DNA of 47,745 nucleotides from an uncultured bacterium (GCA_902777385.1 CACYTP010000014.1:1-47745), one strand, 5' to 3'. Numbered from the stretch's first letter, positions 27,065 through 37,524 are shown. Translations and numbers: made by a program. The notes: generated by a model from the sequence alone, not told the origin.

Positions 27065-27943
27065 ATGACAGCACCTATTTCTAGGAACAACCCAACAAGA
27101 CTATATAAAGGAACTACAAACCAGATACATACCGGTGAGTACAGACCTTATGGTATGGGTTCTAAAGGAAATATATTTATCCAAAACAATTATTACGGTC
27201 CGCAGCATGCCCGTGGCTGGGCAAGTAATGCCTGGGCTAACATGGATAATTGTCATGAAGACAGCGGAAATAGCAAATTCGGAGAAGTACTCGGCTGGGT
27301 TGGCGTAGGCATGTCAGCACTTGGAGGCGTATTAGACCTGTTTGGTGTTGGCAAAAAATCGTCATCCGCAAAAGGAAATGAAGGCGGTAACGATCCCGGA
27401 AATTCTCCTGCTACAGCATCGCAGGATGCAAAAGCTAAGACACGAGCTGAAGATCAGGCAACTCAAGCAGGCGGAGATGGTGATAATACAAGTAAAACAG
27501 GTAAAGGCAGCATAGCACAAGGTACTCCGGCACCGGATGCCGGAAACAGTAACGAAGAAGTCGATGCTCCTGGGGATTCGCCATCAGAAGCAGAAACAAA
27601 TTGGGATAATCAAAGCGTAAGAATATATGATGACAGCGGCAAAACAAAGGATATAAACGGTAAATTAAAAGTTACAAAACAAGCACAACAAGGCAGCAAA
27701 TTCCCTCAGGAATTCCAGACAACAACCGCAGCAGGATATACATATAAATATGAAAATACCGGAAAAACAGATAGCAAGGGACAACCTATATACAAATGTG
27801 TATCTGAAACAGTTAACGGAAAAACAAGACAGATAGCATCAGGTAATGAATATGCATGTCAGCTTGATGCAAATGGAAATCCTAAGTTTGAATTTGAACA
27901 AAACCAAGAAGTCGGCAACGACGGCAGAGGTAAAGGCGTATAA
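27065..27943 (+). CDS. Low-complexity hypothetical protein
   Basis: A 292-residue protein. ATG 27065 is chosen because GAGG lies 5 bases upstream; a TTG start at 27014 would add 17 residues without a ribosome binding site. The N-terminal part contains IFIQNNYYGP, then a Gly-rich hydrophobic stretch GWVGVGMSALGGVLDLFGVG (77-96). The centre is Gly/Asp/Ser/Ala-rich and probably disordered, and the end has two beta-rich repeats (YTYKYENTGKTDSKGQPIYKC). No signal peptide. Not recognised; possibly a surface or secreted protein. Confidence 0.72.
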   Translation: MTAPISRNNPTRLYKGTTNQIHTGEYRPYGMGSKGNIFIQNNYYGPQHARGWASNAWANMDNCHEDSGNSKFGEVLGWVGVGMSALGGVLDLFGVGKKSSSAKGNEGGNDPGNSPATASQDAKAKTRAEDQATQAGGDGDNTSKTGKGSIAQGTPAPDAGNSNEEVDAPGDSPSEAETNWDNQSVRIYDDSGKTKDINGKLKVTKQAQQGSKFPQEFQTTTAAGYTYKYENTGKTDSKGQPIYKCVSETVNGKTRQIASGNEYACQLDANGNPKFEFEQNQEVGNDGRGKGV

Positions 27944-27968
27944 AAACATATTTGAGAGTATAAAGATT

Positions 27969-27995
27969 AAAGGCGGTAATAAATACCGCCTTTTT
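27969..27995. terminator. Bidirectional terminator
   Basis: AAAGGCGGTA pairs with TACCGCCTTT, followed by T residues. Confidence 0.88.
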
Positions 27996-28000
27996 AGTTA

Positions 28001-28966
28001 CTAAAATTTTAACAAAACCTTCAAAGTTTCTTTTTCCTTATTTTTCTCGAAACCTTCTAACGCATCATCAACATTATAAGTGGCTGAAATTAACGGAGAA
28101 AAATCGACTTTTTCGGATTTAAGAAGTCGCAATGCTGCACCGAATTGTCCGCAACGTGAACCTAGAACGGTAATTTCATCTATTACTATCGGAGCAAGAT
28201 TAAATTCTTTTGAAGCAGCAACAGTACTTTTCAAAACAAGTGTTCCACGAGGCTTAGTGAGTGCAAGAGCAGTTTCAAAACCTGAAATCGAACCCGTTGC
28301 TTCTACGACAACATCATAAATTTTTTCGACCTTTAAATCCTGTAAAAGCTTAGTTTCTACACCTTGAGCTTTTGCAATATCAAGTTTATTTTGATGCTTA
28401 CCGACTAAAGTAACATCAATATTTTGGGCATTAAGAGTTAATGCTGTAATGAGTCCTAACTTGCCGTCCCCGAGTACAATGACTTTTTCGAACGGTTTAA
28501 TGTGTAATTGCTCCGTAATTTCACATGCTGCAGCAAGCGGTTCTACAAATACTGCCTGTTCATCTGTAACATTGTCCGGAACTTCAAACAAAGTTTCCAA
28601 CGGCATAGTAAAATATTCTGCGAATACGCCATCTTTTCTCCAAATACCCAAAGTATGTCGTTCCGGGCAATGACGATAAAGCTTTTCAGCACAATAAGGG
28701 CAATCAGGTTCTTTACATCCGTAACTAATCTCTGCAACAACTCTTTTGCCTAATAAAGATTTGTCTTCATCATTAACCTCCTCAACTACACCTACGGCTT
28801 CATGCCCCAAAATACCTTTATAGCCCATATAACCCTTTGTAATTTCGTAGTCAGTATTACAAATACCTGCCAGCGTAACCCTTACAAGAGCTTCGCCTTT
28901 TTTTGGCACAGGTTTTGGATAATTATTATCAAGTTTTAATCCTTCATCAAATACAACAGCTTTCAT
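28001..28966 (-). CDS. Zinc-dependent alcohol dehydrogenase family protein (MDR)
   Basis: A 321-residue medium-chain dehydrogenase/reductase. C36 and H55-E56 (GHEAVG) are catalytic zinc ligands; C84, C89, C92 and C100 form the structural zinc lobe. The Rossmann part carries VIVLGDGKLGLI as the NAD(P) loop. The substrate is unknown; relatives include threonine, sorbitol and other polyol dehydrogenases. The length is a little short of the 340-350 typical of those. AAGGAG precedes ATG. Neighbours do not reveal a pathway. Confidence 0.85.
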   Translation of the reverse strand: MKAVVFDEGLKLDNNYPKPVPKKGEALVRVTLAGICNTDYEITKGYMGYKGILGHEAVGVVEEVNDEDKSLLGKRVVAEISYGCKEPDCPYCAEKLYRHCPERHTLGIWRKDGVFAEYFTMPLETLFEVPDNVTDEQAVFVEPLAAACEITEQLHIKPFEKVIVLGDGKLGLITALTLNAQNIDVTLVGKHQNKLDIAKAQGVETKLLQDLKVEKIYDVVVEATGSISGFETALALTKPRGTLVLKSTVAASKEFNLAPIVIDEITVLGSRCGQFGAALRLLKSEKVDFSPLISATYNVDDALEGFEKNKEKETLKVLLKF

Positions 28967-29029
28967 AATCTCTCCTTAGTTAGATATCACTGAACAAATT
29001 TTAACATAAATAAAGTATTCAATAAATCA

Positions 29030-29068
29030 AAAAAAAACGGAATGTAAATAATATACATTCCGTTTTTT
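29030..29068. terminator. gltX terminator
   Basis: AAAAAACGGAATGTA pairs with TACATTCCGTTTTTT between gltX and the dehydrogenase gene. Confidence 0.88.
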
Positions 29069-29086
29069 ATAATTCATATTTACGAA

Positions 29087-30562
29087 TTAAGCCTTTACAG
29101 ACTTAATACATTTCTTTGCTCTGTTTAAAGATCTTTCTTTGCCGAGAATTGCAAGTATAGCAGCCATATCAGCACCGCAGGTTCTGCCCGTTACTGCTGC
29201 ACGAATTGCCCACATCGTAACTTTCGGTTTGATTCCTTTCTCTTTATATTGTCCTCTAAATACTTCCAATTCGTGGTGTAAGTCTTCTTCGTCAAACTTC
29301 CATCCTTGAGCTTGCTTAACAAACTCTTCCAAAACATCTTGTGCTACCTCCGTATCCAATATCTCTTCCTGTGCTTTCGGCTCAATCTCAACATCTTCGC
29401 CGAAGAAATAAGGAACCGCATCGGTTATATCAGATAACAGGGTAAGGGGTTCACGGGTAACTTCAACCATTCTTGTGTATTGAGCATCACTTAATTCCGT
29501 TAAATCGTATTTTGTCAAATACGGTTTAAGTCTTTCTTTCAAATCTTCTATATCAAGCATTTTGATATAGTGGCTATTCATCCAATTCAATTTATCATAT
29601 TCAAAAATAGAATTTGAAGATGAAATTTCGTTTATTCTGAAATCTTTTGCAATTTCATCAACAGTTTTAATTTCAACACCGTCTGACGGTGACCAGCCTA
29701 ACAATGCAACAAAGTTAATCAAAGCATCTGTTAAATATCCTTTTTCAACAAATTCTGATACGGCGGTTGCACCGTGGCGTTTTGATAATTTACTTCTGTC
29801 AGGAGCCAAAATCATACCCAAGTGTCCAAATTGAGGAACTTCAGCACCCAAAGCTTCATAAATCAATATTTGTTTATAAGTATTAGAAATATGGTCTTCT
29901 CCACGAATAATGTGAGAAATCTTCATCAACATATCGTCAATTACAACTGCGAAATTGTATGTAGGAGCACCGTTAGATTTCATAATAACGAAATCACCCA
30001 ACAAGTCTGTATCAACATGCAATTCGCCTTTTACCATATCGTTAAAGCTTAAAATTGAACTGTCATGGAAAGCTTTTTGAGCTTTTGAAATATTAAATCT
30101 TACAGCAGGTTTTCTGCCTTCAGCTCTGAATTTAGCTTTTTGTTCTTCTGTTAAATTTTCACATTTTTTTGTATAAACGTAAGGTTTTTTATTGTCGTGA
30201 GCTTCTTGTTTTTCTGCTTCCAATTCTTCCGGAGTACAGAAACATTCGTAAGCGAAACCTTTGTCTAATAATTCCTGAACGTATTTAGGATAAATATCAA
30301 ATCTCTGAGATTGAGTGTAAGGGCCATATTCGCCGCCTACATCAGGACCTTCATCCCAATTTAATCCCAAAGCTTTCAAACTGTCGAAAATATTATCAAT
30401 ATATTCCTGACTTGTTCTTTCTGCGTCAGTATCTTCAATTCTTAAAACGAATTTCCCGTTATTTTTCTTAGCAAATAAATAGTTGAATAAAGCTGTTCTT
30501 GCTGTCCCAACGTGCAAATTACCGCTTGGGGACGGAGCTATTCTGACTCTTACTTCTGACAT
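29087..30562 (-). CDS. gltX: Glutamate--tRNA ligase
   Basis: This enzyme charges tRNA-Glu (and possibly tRNA-Gln, if an amidotransferase exists elsewhere). The 491-residue class I synthetase has the HIGH-equivalent motif PSGNLHVGTARTALFN at the N-terminus, ADFDGRPA-region counterparts, and the KMSKS-equivalent DRSKLSKRHGA near 240-250. The C-terminal anticodon-binding helical domain is complete. GAAGGA precedes ATG 30562. Single gene with its own terminator. Confidence 0.96.
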   Translation of the reverse strand: MSEVRVRIAPSPSGNLHVGTARTALFNYLFAKKNNGKFVLRIEDTDAERTSQEYIDNIFDSLKALGLNWDEGPDVGGEYGPYTQSQRFDIYPKYVQELLDKGFAYECFCTPEELEAEKQEAHDNKKPYVYTKKCENLTEEQKAKFRAEGRKPAVRFNISKAQKAFHDSSILSFNDMVKGELHVDTDLLGDFVIMKSNGAPTYNFAVVIDDMLMKISHIIRGEDHISNTYKQILIYEALGAEVPQFGHLGMILAPDRSKLSKRHGATAVSEFVEKGYLTDALINFVALLGWSPSDGVEIKTVDEIAKDFRINEISSSNSIFEYDKLNWMNSHYIKMLDIEDLKERLKPYLTKYDLTELSDAQYTRMVEVTREPLTLLSDITDAVPYFFGEDVEIEPKAQEEILDTEVAQDVLEEFVKQAQGWKFDEEDLHHELEVFRGQYKEKGIKPKVTMWAIRAAVTGRTCGADMAAILAILGKERSLNRAKKCIKSVKA

Positions 30563-30788
30563 ATTTCCTTCTTTCTTTTTATTAATTAATTAATAATTGC
30601 AAACGTGAATAAAGGGTATGTAATACGTCTGCATATTAAAGGGTAGCATGAGCATAATTCGTTTTCAAGTAATAATTAAAGAAAATCTCCATACATATTA
30701 TTAAGTGATTTAATGGGTGAATAAAAGTAGACTTCTACTGTTAATTATGATATTATGAGGCATATAAATACTACAGGAGAATAACTCA

Positions 30789-32000
30789 ATGAATTATCGC
30801 AATATTAAACTTTTAATCGGGGGGGGGGCAATTTGCCTTTCTTTACTGCTCTGTAGCCAATCTTTAGCCGAAACATTAAAGTTACCCCGAATAGAAGGCA
30901 GTAATTATTTACAAGATTTTCATCCGATAAATTCTCCGCAACCTGCACAAAATTTTTATAAAGATGAAAGTTCTGCAGCTGAAAAGTATAAATCTTTCCA
31001 AAAGTATATCAAAAACAGAAATAACAACAGAATAATACTGGAAGAAATCGAGCGTAACTGGGTAAAACCTGAAAATTTGTCAGGACATAAACAAATAGCC
31101 CTTGTATATAAATTGTCGCCAAAGAAAAATATTTCTGATATAGAAATCTTACATTCTTCCGGCTCAATAGACTTTGACAAGTCAATAATTAACGCTTTTA
31201 ACAAATCAAAACCTATATTCAAATCAATAAATACAGACGACGCAACAAAGGATATAACTGATAACCGTAAATCTTACAAAATAAAAATGGTAATAGATTA
31301 TACTAACGGTAAATTATACAGCAGTACAGGCAGTTTTATGTCAGGTTTCAATCGGGGAGTCGGATTTAGGACTGAACCGCTTGCTGATATAACTTTTGAC
31401 AAATATAACTATGACGATACAATATCATCTTTTATTCACAGAGAATGGGACAGGTCTAATATTAAAGATTTCGGATTTGCAGTAGTGTCCGTTGACATTG
31501 ATAACTACGGTAATTGGTCAAAACCGATAATAAAAATATCTTCAGGCTCAACTGATTTTGACAAAACGGCACTCAATATTGCACAATATGTCGGAAACAA
31601 TACACCGATACAAAAAATTCACAATAATGCACATACTATTGGAATACATTTTACTAATTACGATACTTCAAAACTATCTGAAGCATACAAATCAAACTCA
31701 GAAAAATATCTATACACATATATGAATAGTCTTAATTCGCACCTAAAACTTTATTGGCCGCCATCAAGAAATATTATTGCAAACACTTCAAAAGCTGCAC
31801 AGATAAAATTTAACGTTAAAAAAGACGGGACTTTCGATGATATAAAAGTGTATAATTCGAGCGGTAATCCTGCATTTGACGAAACAGCCGTCAACACCGT
31901 AAAAAAAGTTCATCACTATAAACCGCTTCCATCAGATTACGATGAAGACAAAATTGAAGTCATTATGTCATTTGAAGTAAATGTTTTCGGTCACAGATAG
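30789..32000 (+). CDS. Exported protein with three TonB C-terminal-like domains; G10 tract in signal peptide
   Basis: A 403-residue protein with a signal peptide (hydrophobic 8-22, likely cut at SLA-ET). Three copies of a TonB C-terminal-like fold lie near residues 85-172, 210-290 and 312-398; each carries the S-S-G-x-x-x-F-D-x-(S/T/E)-(I/A) motif, with WPP/WVKP before copies 1 and 3. TonB normally has one such domain plus a long Pro-rich membrane anchor, which is absent here. A run of ten G (30819-30828) encodes three glycines in the signal peptide; 9 or 11 G both lead to TAG within about 13 codons. GGAG precedes ATG. Likely periplasmic, interacting with the envelope; function inferred only. 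Confidence 0.85.
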   Translation: MNYRNIKLLIGGGAICLSLLLCSQSLAETLKLPRIEGSNYLQDFHPINSPQPAQNFYKDESSAAEKYKSFQKYIKNRNNNRIILEEIERNWVKPENLSGHKQIALVYKLSPKKNISDIEILHSSGSIDFDKSIINAFNKSKPIFKSINTDDATKDITDNRKSYKIKMVIDYTNGKLYSSTGSFMSGFNRGVGFRTEPLADITFDKYNYDDTISSFIHREWDRSNIKDFGFAVVSVDIDNYGNWSKPIIKISSGSTDFDKTALNIAQYVGNNTPIQKIHNNAHTIGIHFTNYDTSKLSEAYKSNSEKYLYTYMNSLNSHLKLYWPPSRNIIANTSKAAQIKFNVKKDGTFDDIKVYNSSGNPAFDETAVNTVKKVHHYKPLPSDYDEDKIEVIMSFEVNVFGHR

Positions 32001-32011
32001 TTTTTACGAAA

Positions 32012-32719
32012 CTAATAATTATCCCCTCGAATAATTCTTGATAAAATTTTAAAATAAGATATAAAATCTTTTTTTAAATTCCAATTTTCTATGTACTCTT
32101 TTTCTGTAAAATTTGTGTTTTTGGGATTATTCCCAATATAATGCGGAGTTTTATAATTTATGGATGCTCCCGGCTTAAAAACGTACCTTATCAGAAAATT
32201 ATTATTCTGTTTTCTTATTTTATGCTCGTATATCGTAAGAGGTCTTGGGCCGGCTAATGACATATCACCTTTCAAAATATTAAACAACTGGGGTAATTCA
32301 TCAATACTGTATTTTCGTAATATTTTACCCACCTTTGTAATTCGGCTGTCATTCGGGGTTTGAACACTTTTTTCATTATCAGAATTAACTTTCATAGTTC
32401 TGAATTTATAAATTATAAAAGTCTTCCCATCCCTGCCAATCCTTTCCTGCTTAAATATAATCGGTCCTTTTGATGTAATTTTTACGGCTAAGGCACTTGC
32501 AATCATTATAGGAGCAGTTATGATACCGCCTGCAACTGAAAACAAAACATCTAATGCTCTTTTGGCTTTCCATTGTACAGATTTGGTATCTGAATAATTA
32601 TACAGCGTTTTATATTCATCAAGAATTTTTAGTTCGTCTTTAGACAACACATTTTTGGGACTAATTCTTCTAATCCCAAAATAAAAATTCGGTTCTGTGT
32701 TGTTTAAAGTTATGTACAT
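32012..32719 (-). CDS. Bacterial sugar transferase (undecaprenyl-phosphate sugar phosphotransferase family)
   Basis: A 235-residue monotopic phosphoglycosyl transferase that starts polysaccharide synthesis by moving a sugar phosphate onto the lipid carrier. The hydrophobic helix ALDVLFSVAGGIITAPIMI is followed by GPIIFKQERIGRDGKTFIIYKFRTM, KILRKYSIDELPQLFNIL and GDMSLAGPRPL, all family hallmarks. It is the short form, with about 60 extra N-terminal residues and no other membrane domain. No ribosome binding site is clear before ATG 32719. Only one polysaccharide gene is visible here. Confidence 0.92.
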   Translation of the reverse strand: MYITLNNTEPNFYFGIRRISPKNVLSKDELKILDEYKTLYNYSDTKSVQWKAKRALDVLFSVAGGIITAPIMIASALAVKITSKGPIIFKQERIGRDGKTFIIYKFRTMKVNSDNEKSVQTPNDSRITKVGKILRKYSIDELPQLFNILKGDMSLAGPRPLTIYEHKIRKQNNNFLIRYVFKPGASINYKTPHYIGNNPKNTNFTEKEYIENWNLKKDFISYFKILSRIIRGDNY

Positions 32720-32816
32720 ATAATAAATGTCCGTATGAATACATAATATATAAAATCACAAAAAAAATTTTTTGCTAACCGAAATAAACACATTTCATTT
32801 GTCATCAACAAACAAT

Positions 32817-34106
32817 CTACAACAAAATTTGTGTGCCAACCATAATTCTGTGGCTGTCCGGAGCGTTTTGGTTTTGACAGAACACATAATTCAAAATTAG
32901 CCTTAAAGCCTGTCCTTTGATAAACCAGTTTATTCCGGCAGTGTATTCTCTTTTCAGGTTGTGTGATACATCTCTATCAGGATCAAATTGGTCGTATCTT
33001 GCAATAACCTGCAATCTTGGGGTAATTTTGTAACCCACAATCCCATACAAGCCCTGGGCTTTTTTGTCCACGGCATTACTTCCGTTATACCCGTCAGCAA
33101 TTCCGTATTCAAATCTTGTCCAGAGTTTCTTGTATTTATAACCCACATAAACACTGCCAACCGTGTAGCGTGTCTCATTTTTACCTGCATTTAAACCGCC
33201 GCCTATAACCAGTTTACCGTATTTTCCGTTAGTTTTTCCAAGCGGCTTAATATCAACCCAGCCTGTAAATTCAGGGCCTGCAAACCATTTTCTGAAATAT
33301 CTGTCCGAACTATTGAATGCTAAACTATAATCTATTAAATCATAATTCCCTACAAGTCTTACACCTAAAGCTCTTGTAGAACCGAAGTTTCTGGCAATTT
33401 GAGAACGCATAATAAACGGCAAAATATATGAGCTGGAGCCTCCTTCTTTTCCGACCTGATTTCTCGAATAACCTATAATAACCTGATGATGCGGAATTGA
33501 ATTGTTTGTAATAAAAGCATCTGCGACAAAGTTTTGCATATAATTTCTGCCGTGAGCACCTTGAGGATTTACAATAACCTTAAAATCCGTTTTTGTATTG
33601 CGGAACCTACCCATAGCACCGATTTGCACAAAATTATTTCTGAAATCCGTGCTATAATCTCCGCTTTGCCAAAATCCTGATATACGCCCATTATATGCAC
33701 CAATAAATTGCACCTTTTCTACAGGTCCTTTTTTAGGTTCGAAAGTTAATTCATTTTCTAATAAATAAGATGCAATATCAGTACGGATAATGTTTCTTTC
33801 TATCATTCTTTTGAGAAGTGGTCTTTCTTCTGCTGAAACTTTTGCCTTTTTAACAGGTGCAATATCTTCTTTGTCAAAATCTTCTGTAGAACCTTCCGGC
33901 AGCAAATCAAAAACTTTTCTTACATCTTCATCTTCATTTTCTGCATCATAGACAGTAATATTACTCGGCTTATTTGTTTCATACTGATGAAGAAAAATCT
34001 GATCTGCATGATAACCCTCAATGCTATCCGTAATTGCATAGGACGGGGTACTTGAAGTAATATATAATATAGAAGCAAAAAGCATTATGTAAATAATCTT
34101 TTTCAT
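32817..34106 (-). CDS. Outer-membrane porin-like beta-barrel
   Basis: A 429-residue exported protein with a signal peptide (MKKIIYIMLFASILYITSSTPSYA). From about residue 150 onward it shows alternating hydrophobic/aromatic beta-strands typical of a barrel, as in OprO/OprP phosphate-type porins, with IARYDQFDPD and GINWFIKGQALRLILNYVF near the end. The substrate is unknown. The start has no ribosome binding site; a TATAAT at 34120-34115 lies 8 bases before ATG, suggesting a (near-)leaderless mRNA. Confidence 0.83.
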   Translation of the reverse strand: MKKIIYIMLFASILYITSSTPSYAITDSIEGYHADQIFLHQYETNKPSNITVYDAENEDEDVRKVFDLLPEGSTEDFDKEDIAPVKKAKVSAEERPLLKRMIERNIIRTDIASYLLENELTFEPKKGPVEKVQFIGAYNGRISGFWQSGDYSTDFRNNFVQIGAMGRFRNTKTDFKVIVNPQGAHGRNYMQNFVADAFITNNSIPHHQVIIGYSRNQVGKEGGSSSYILPFIMRSQIARNFGSTRALGVRLVGNYDLIDYSLAFNSSDRYFRKWFAGPEFTGWVDIKPLGKTNGKYGKLVIGGGLNAGKNETRYTVGSVYVGYKYKKLWTRFEYGIADGYNGSNAVDKKAQGLYGIVGYKITPRLQVIARYDQFDPDRDVSHNLKREYTAGINWFIKGQALRLILNYVFCQNQNAPDSHRIMVGTQILL

Positions 34107-34114
34107 AAGTCTTT

Positions 34115-34120
34115 ATTATA
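34115..34120 (-). promoter_or_regulatory. Porin -10 box next to the start codon
   Basis: TATAAT on the minus strand ends 8 bases before ATG 34106. Confidence 0.5.
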
Positions 34121-34131
34121 TCATAAACTAC

Positions 34132-34161
34132 TTGATTTTCATAATTTATTTATAGTATATT
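34132..34161 (+). promoter_or_regulatory. Promoter of the decarboxylase gene, leaderless arrangement
   Basis: TTGATT (34132-34137), 18 bases, TATATT (34156-34161), then 6 bases to ATG 34168. No ribosome binding site intervenes. Confidence 0.5.
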
Positions 34162-34167
34162 TTTATT

Positions 34168-35592
34168 ATGACGAATGTAACAAGAAACCAAAAAGCCCTA
34201 AAAATAAAAGCCCCAATTGTGGAAGCCTTAAAACAAGCCTATGAAAACCCGACATACCAATTTCATATTCCGGGACATACAAAAGGCAACGGTGTACTAC
34301 CTGATTTTAAAAAACTAATCGGAACAAAAGCTTTATCAATTGACACAACCGATGAATTTGACAATTTAGGAACATTACATCCTGCAACAGGCCCGATTAA
34401 AGAAGCTCAGGAATTAGCGGCAAAAGCATTCGGTGCAAAAAAGACTTTTTTCCTGCTTAACGGTTCAACAGCAGGAAATCTTGCAATTGCAATGGGTTTA
34501 ACCAAAAAAGGACAAAGAGTTCTAACTAACAGAAATTGCCACCGTTCAATCTTAACAGGTTTGATTATTTCGGGTGCGGAACCTGTATGGCTTGTACCAA
34601 AAAGATTTGACGACTGGGGAATTTGGGGTAATGTCACCCCTGAAAGCGTTGAAGAAGCCCTGTCAACTCATGATGACATTTCAATGGTTTGGATTACAAA
34701 CCCGACTTATGAGGGTGTAGTGTCAGACATAAAATCAATTTCTGCGATTTGTAAAAGATATAAAGTGCCGCTTATTGTTGATGAAGCACACGCATGTCTT
34801 TGGAATTTCAACAAACATCTTCCGACACCTGCACTACAGCTTGGAGCTGATGCGGTTGTTCATTCTTTGCATAAAACAGGCGGCAGTATGAGCCAGAGTT
34901 CTATGCTCCATATTGCGGAAAATTCTTGCCTGGATGTTGATGCGGTAGAAAAAGCATTAAAACTTTTACATACAACAAGTCCGTCATTAATTTTACTGGC
35001 AAGTCTTGATGCTGCCAGAGCAAATCTTGAAAGTCCGAGAGGTAAAAAACAGCTTGAACGTGCTATTGCGAACGCAAAATATTTACGCCGTGAAATTGAA
35101 CAAATGGAACATATCCACGATTTAAAACCTGATTTTGGCTATATGACAGATGTTACAAAAGTATTTATCAGAGCAGACGGCTTGTCGGGCAAAAGATTAG
35201 AATCTATTTTGGAAATTGAATTCGGCATCGAAGTTGAAAGTGCATCTGATGCAGGCTTGCTTTTACTTTCAAACTTAGGCAACACAAGAAAAGATATGGA
35301 ATATCTTGTTGAGAGTCTTAAAAAAATTGATAAATCAAATTATTCGGATATTTGTTATCTTGAAAACAAAAAACACATGCCTATGCTTACCCCGATAATA
35401 AAAATGAGCCTGAGAGAAGCTTTTTATTCGGAAAAAGAAACTATACCTAAAGATTTAGCGGTAGGCAGAATTTCAGCAGAAGTTATTGCAGAATGCCCTC
35501 CGGGGATTGCGGTTTTACTTCCGGGTGAATTGATTACGGAAGCACATTTACCTTATCTGACTGATTACAATTTTATAGAAGTAATAAAATAA
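34168..35592 (+). CDS. Orn/Lys/Arg decarboxylase family protein (SpeA-like)
   Basis: A 474-residue PLP enzyme that decarboxylates arginine, lysine or ornithine to make polyamine precursors. Residues include HIPGHTKGNG near 33-42, FLLNGSTAGN near 95-104, D205 and H208 in VDEAHAC (cofactor binding) and the Schiff-base K236 in HSLHKTGGSMSQ. PPGIAVLLPGE in the C-terminal domain is also typical. It is of the short Gram-positive/cyanobacterial type. Substrate is not decided by sequence. Divergent from the porin gene. Confidence 0.9.
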   Translation: MTNVTRNQKALKIKAPIVEALKQAYENPTYQFHIPGHTKGNGVLPDFKKLIGTKALSIDTTDEFDNLGTLHPATGPIKEAQELAAKAFGAKKTFFLLNGSTAGNLAIAMGLTKKGQRVLTNRNCHRSILTGLIISGAEPVWLVPKRFDDWGIWGNVTPESVEEALSTHDDISMVWITNPTYEGVVSDIKSISAICKRYKVPLIVDEAHACLWNFNKHLPTPALQLGADAVVHSLHKTGGSMSQSSMLHIAENSCLDVDAVEKALKLLHTTSPSLILLASLDAARANLESPRGKKQLERAIANAKYLRREIEQMEHIHDLKPDFGYMTDVTKVFIRADGLSGKRLESILEIEFGIEVESASDAGLLLLSNLGNTRKDMEYLVESLKKIDKSNYSDICYLENKKHMPMLTPIIKMSLREAFYSEKETIPKDLAVGRISAEVIAECPPGIAVLLPGELITEAHLPYLTDYNFIEVIK

Positions 35593-36375
35593 TTAAAAAC
35601 TTCTTATTTGAAGCGGATAAGTACTGATTTCCGTTTGTTCGCCTTTTAGTTCCCAAACAGTTGAGATATCGCACACAGCATCACCGTCTTTTTCTATTTT
35701 GTGAATGAATGTATTAGAGTCATCAGTTCTGTATGTTGTACAGGTCAGAACCTCATCAATAAACGCTTCTTTCATAAATTTCACATTCATTTTTTTAAGA
35801 AAATGAGTCAGCTTAAAATCCTTATCCAAAGTTGCATTTGCAATGTTAATGTAACTCTTGTTATTAACGTGATTGTTAAAATCAATATCGCTCAAATTTG
35901 TTTTGTGAGTAATAGTTTTAATTGCTTCTTTTTCTTCACTAAGTGAGAATTTTTTATGTTCACCCAGAGTAAACTCTTCACAAATCTCAAATTTATCCGC
36001 AATCAATTTTATTGGCAGCGGACGGCGTGTTTCTGTACTCAATATAAACCAACAGCTGTTACCCTTTGCAAAAACTTTACCATTGTGTGACAGTTCAAAA
36101 TCCGCATACATTCTCAATTTTGCCACCTCGGAAACCCACACGCTAACATCAATTTTTTCGGACCAAAAAGGCATCTCAGCTGTAAATTCCATATTAAGTT
36201 CAGCGACCACCCAATATATATTATCAGATATAACATCAAATGCTGCAACATGCTCCGTTGTCATATATTGAGCAAAGCAATCCTGAAAAAGCATGACCGC
36301 ACCAATAGGGGTTAATTTGTAATTTATATCCATACAATCGTTAGTAATAAAATAGGTTTGTGTATATTTATTCAT
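35593..36375 (-). CDS. Acyl-ACP thioesterase
   Basis: A 260-residue double hot-dog protein of the FatA/FatB-like family that releases fatty acids from acyl carrier protein. KLRMYADFEL and SCWFILSTETRRP lie in the first repeat; LSDIDFNNHVNNKSYI in the second is the typical active-site Asp/Asn/His stretch. I start it at ATG 36375, preceded by GGAG; longer frames begin inside the promoter (TATAAT at 36405-36400). Its stop codon abuts that of the decarboxylase gene with no gap. Confidence 0.87.
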   Translation of the reverse strand: MNKYTQTYFITNDCMDINYKLTPIGAVMLFQDCFAQYMTTEHVAAFDVISDNIYWVVAELNMEFTAEMPFWSEKIDVSVWVSEVAKLRMYADFELSHNGKVFAKGNSCWFILSTETRRPLPIKLIADKFEICEEFTLGEHKKFSLSEEKEAIKTITHKTNLSDIDFNNHVNNKSYINIANATLDKDFKLTHFLKKMNVKFMKEAFIDEVLTCTTYRTDDSNTFIHKIEKDGDAVCDISTVWELKGEQTEISTYPLQIRSF

Positions 36376-36411
36376 AAAACTTTTCTCCATTCTGAGAATA
36401 TTATACCAAAA

Positions 36412-36443
36412 AAACAAGCCCGATAATAATATCAGGCTTGTTT
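36412..36443. terminator. gapA terminator
   Basis: AAACAAGCC and TATC parts of the stem pair around 36413-36443, with a T run on the minus strand. It overlaps the thioesterase promoter. Confidence 0.75.
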
Positions 36444-36474
36444 AAATTTTTACAATTTGCTAACTTATAACAAA

Positions 36475-37485
<1,011 letters not shown>

Positions 37486-37524
37486 TTACTCCTTCTTATT
37501 TTGTAAATCTTATATAACATGTCT

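Noticed and set aside
36376-36417. Upstream starts of the acyl-ACP thioesterase
   Set aside because: They lie in or on the TATAAT promoter and lack ribosome binding sites.
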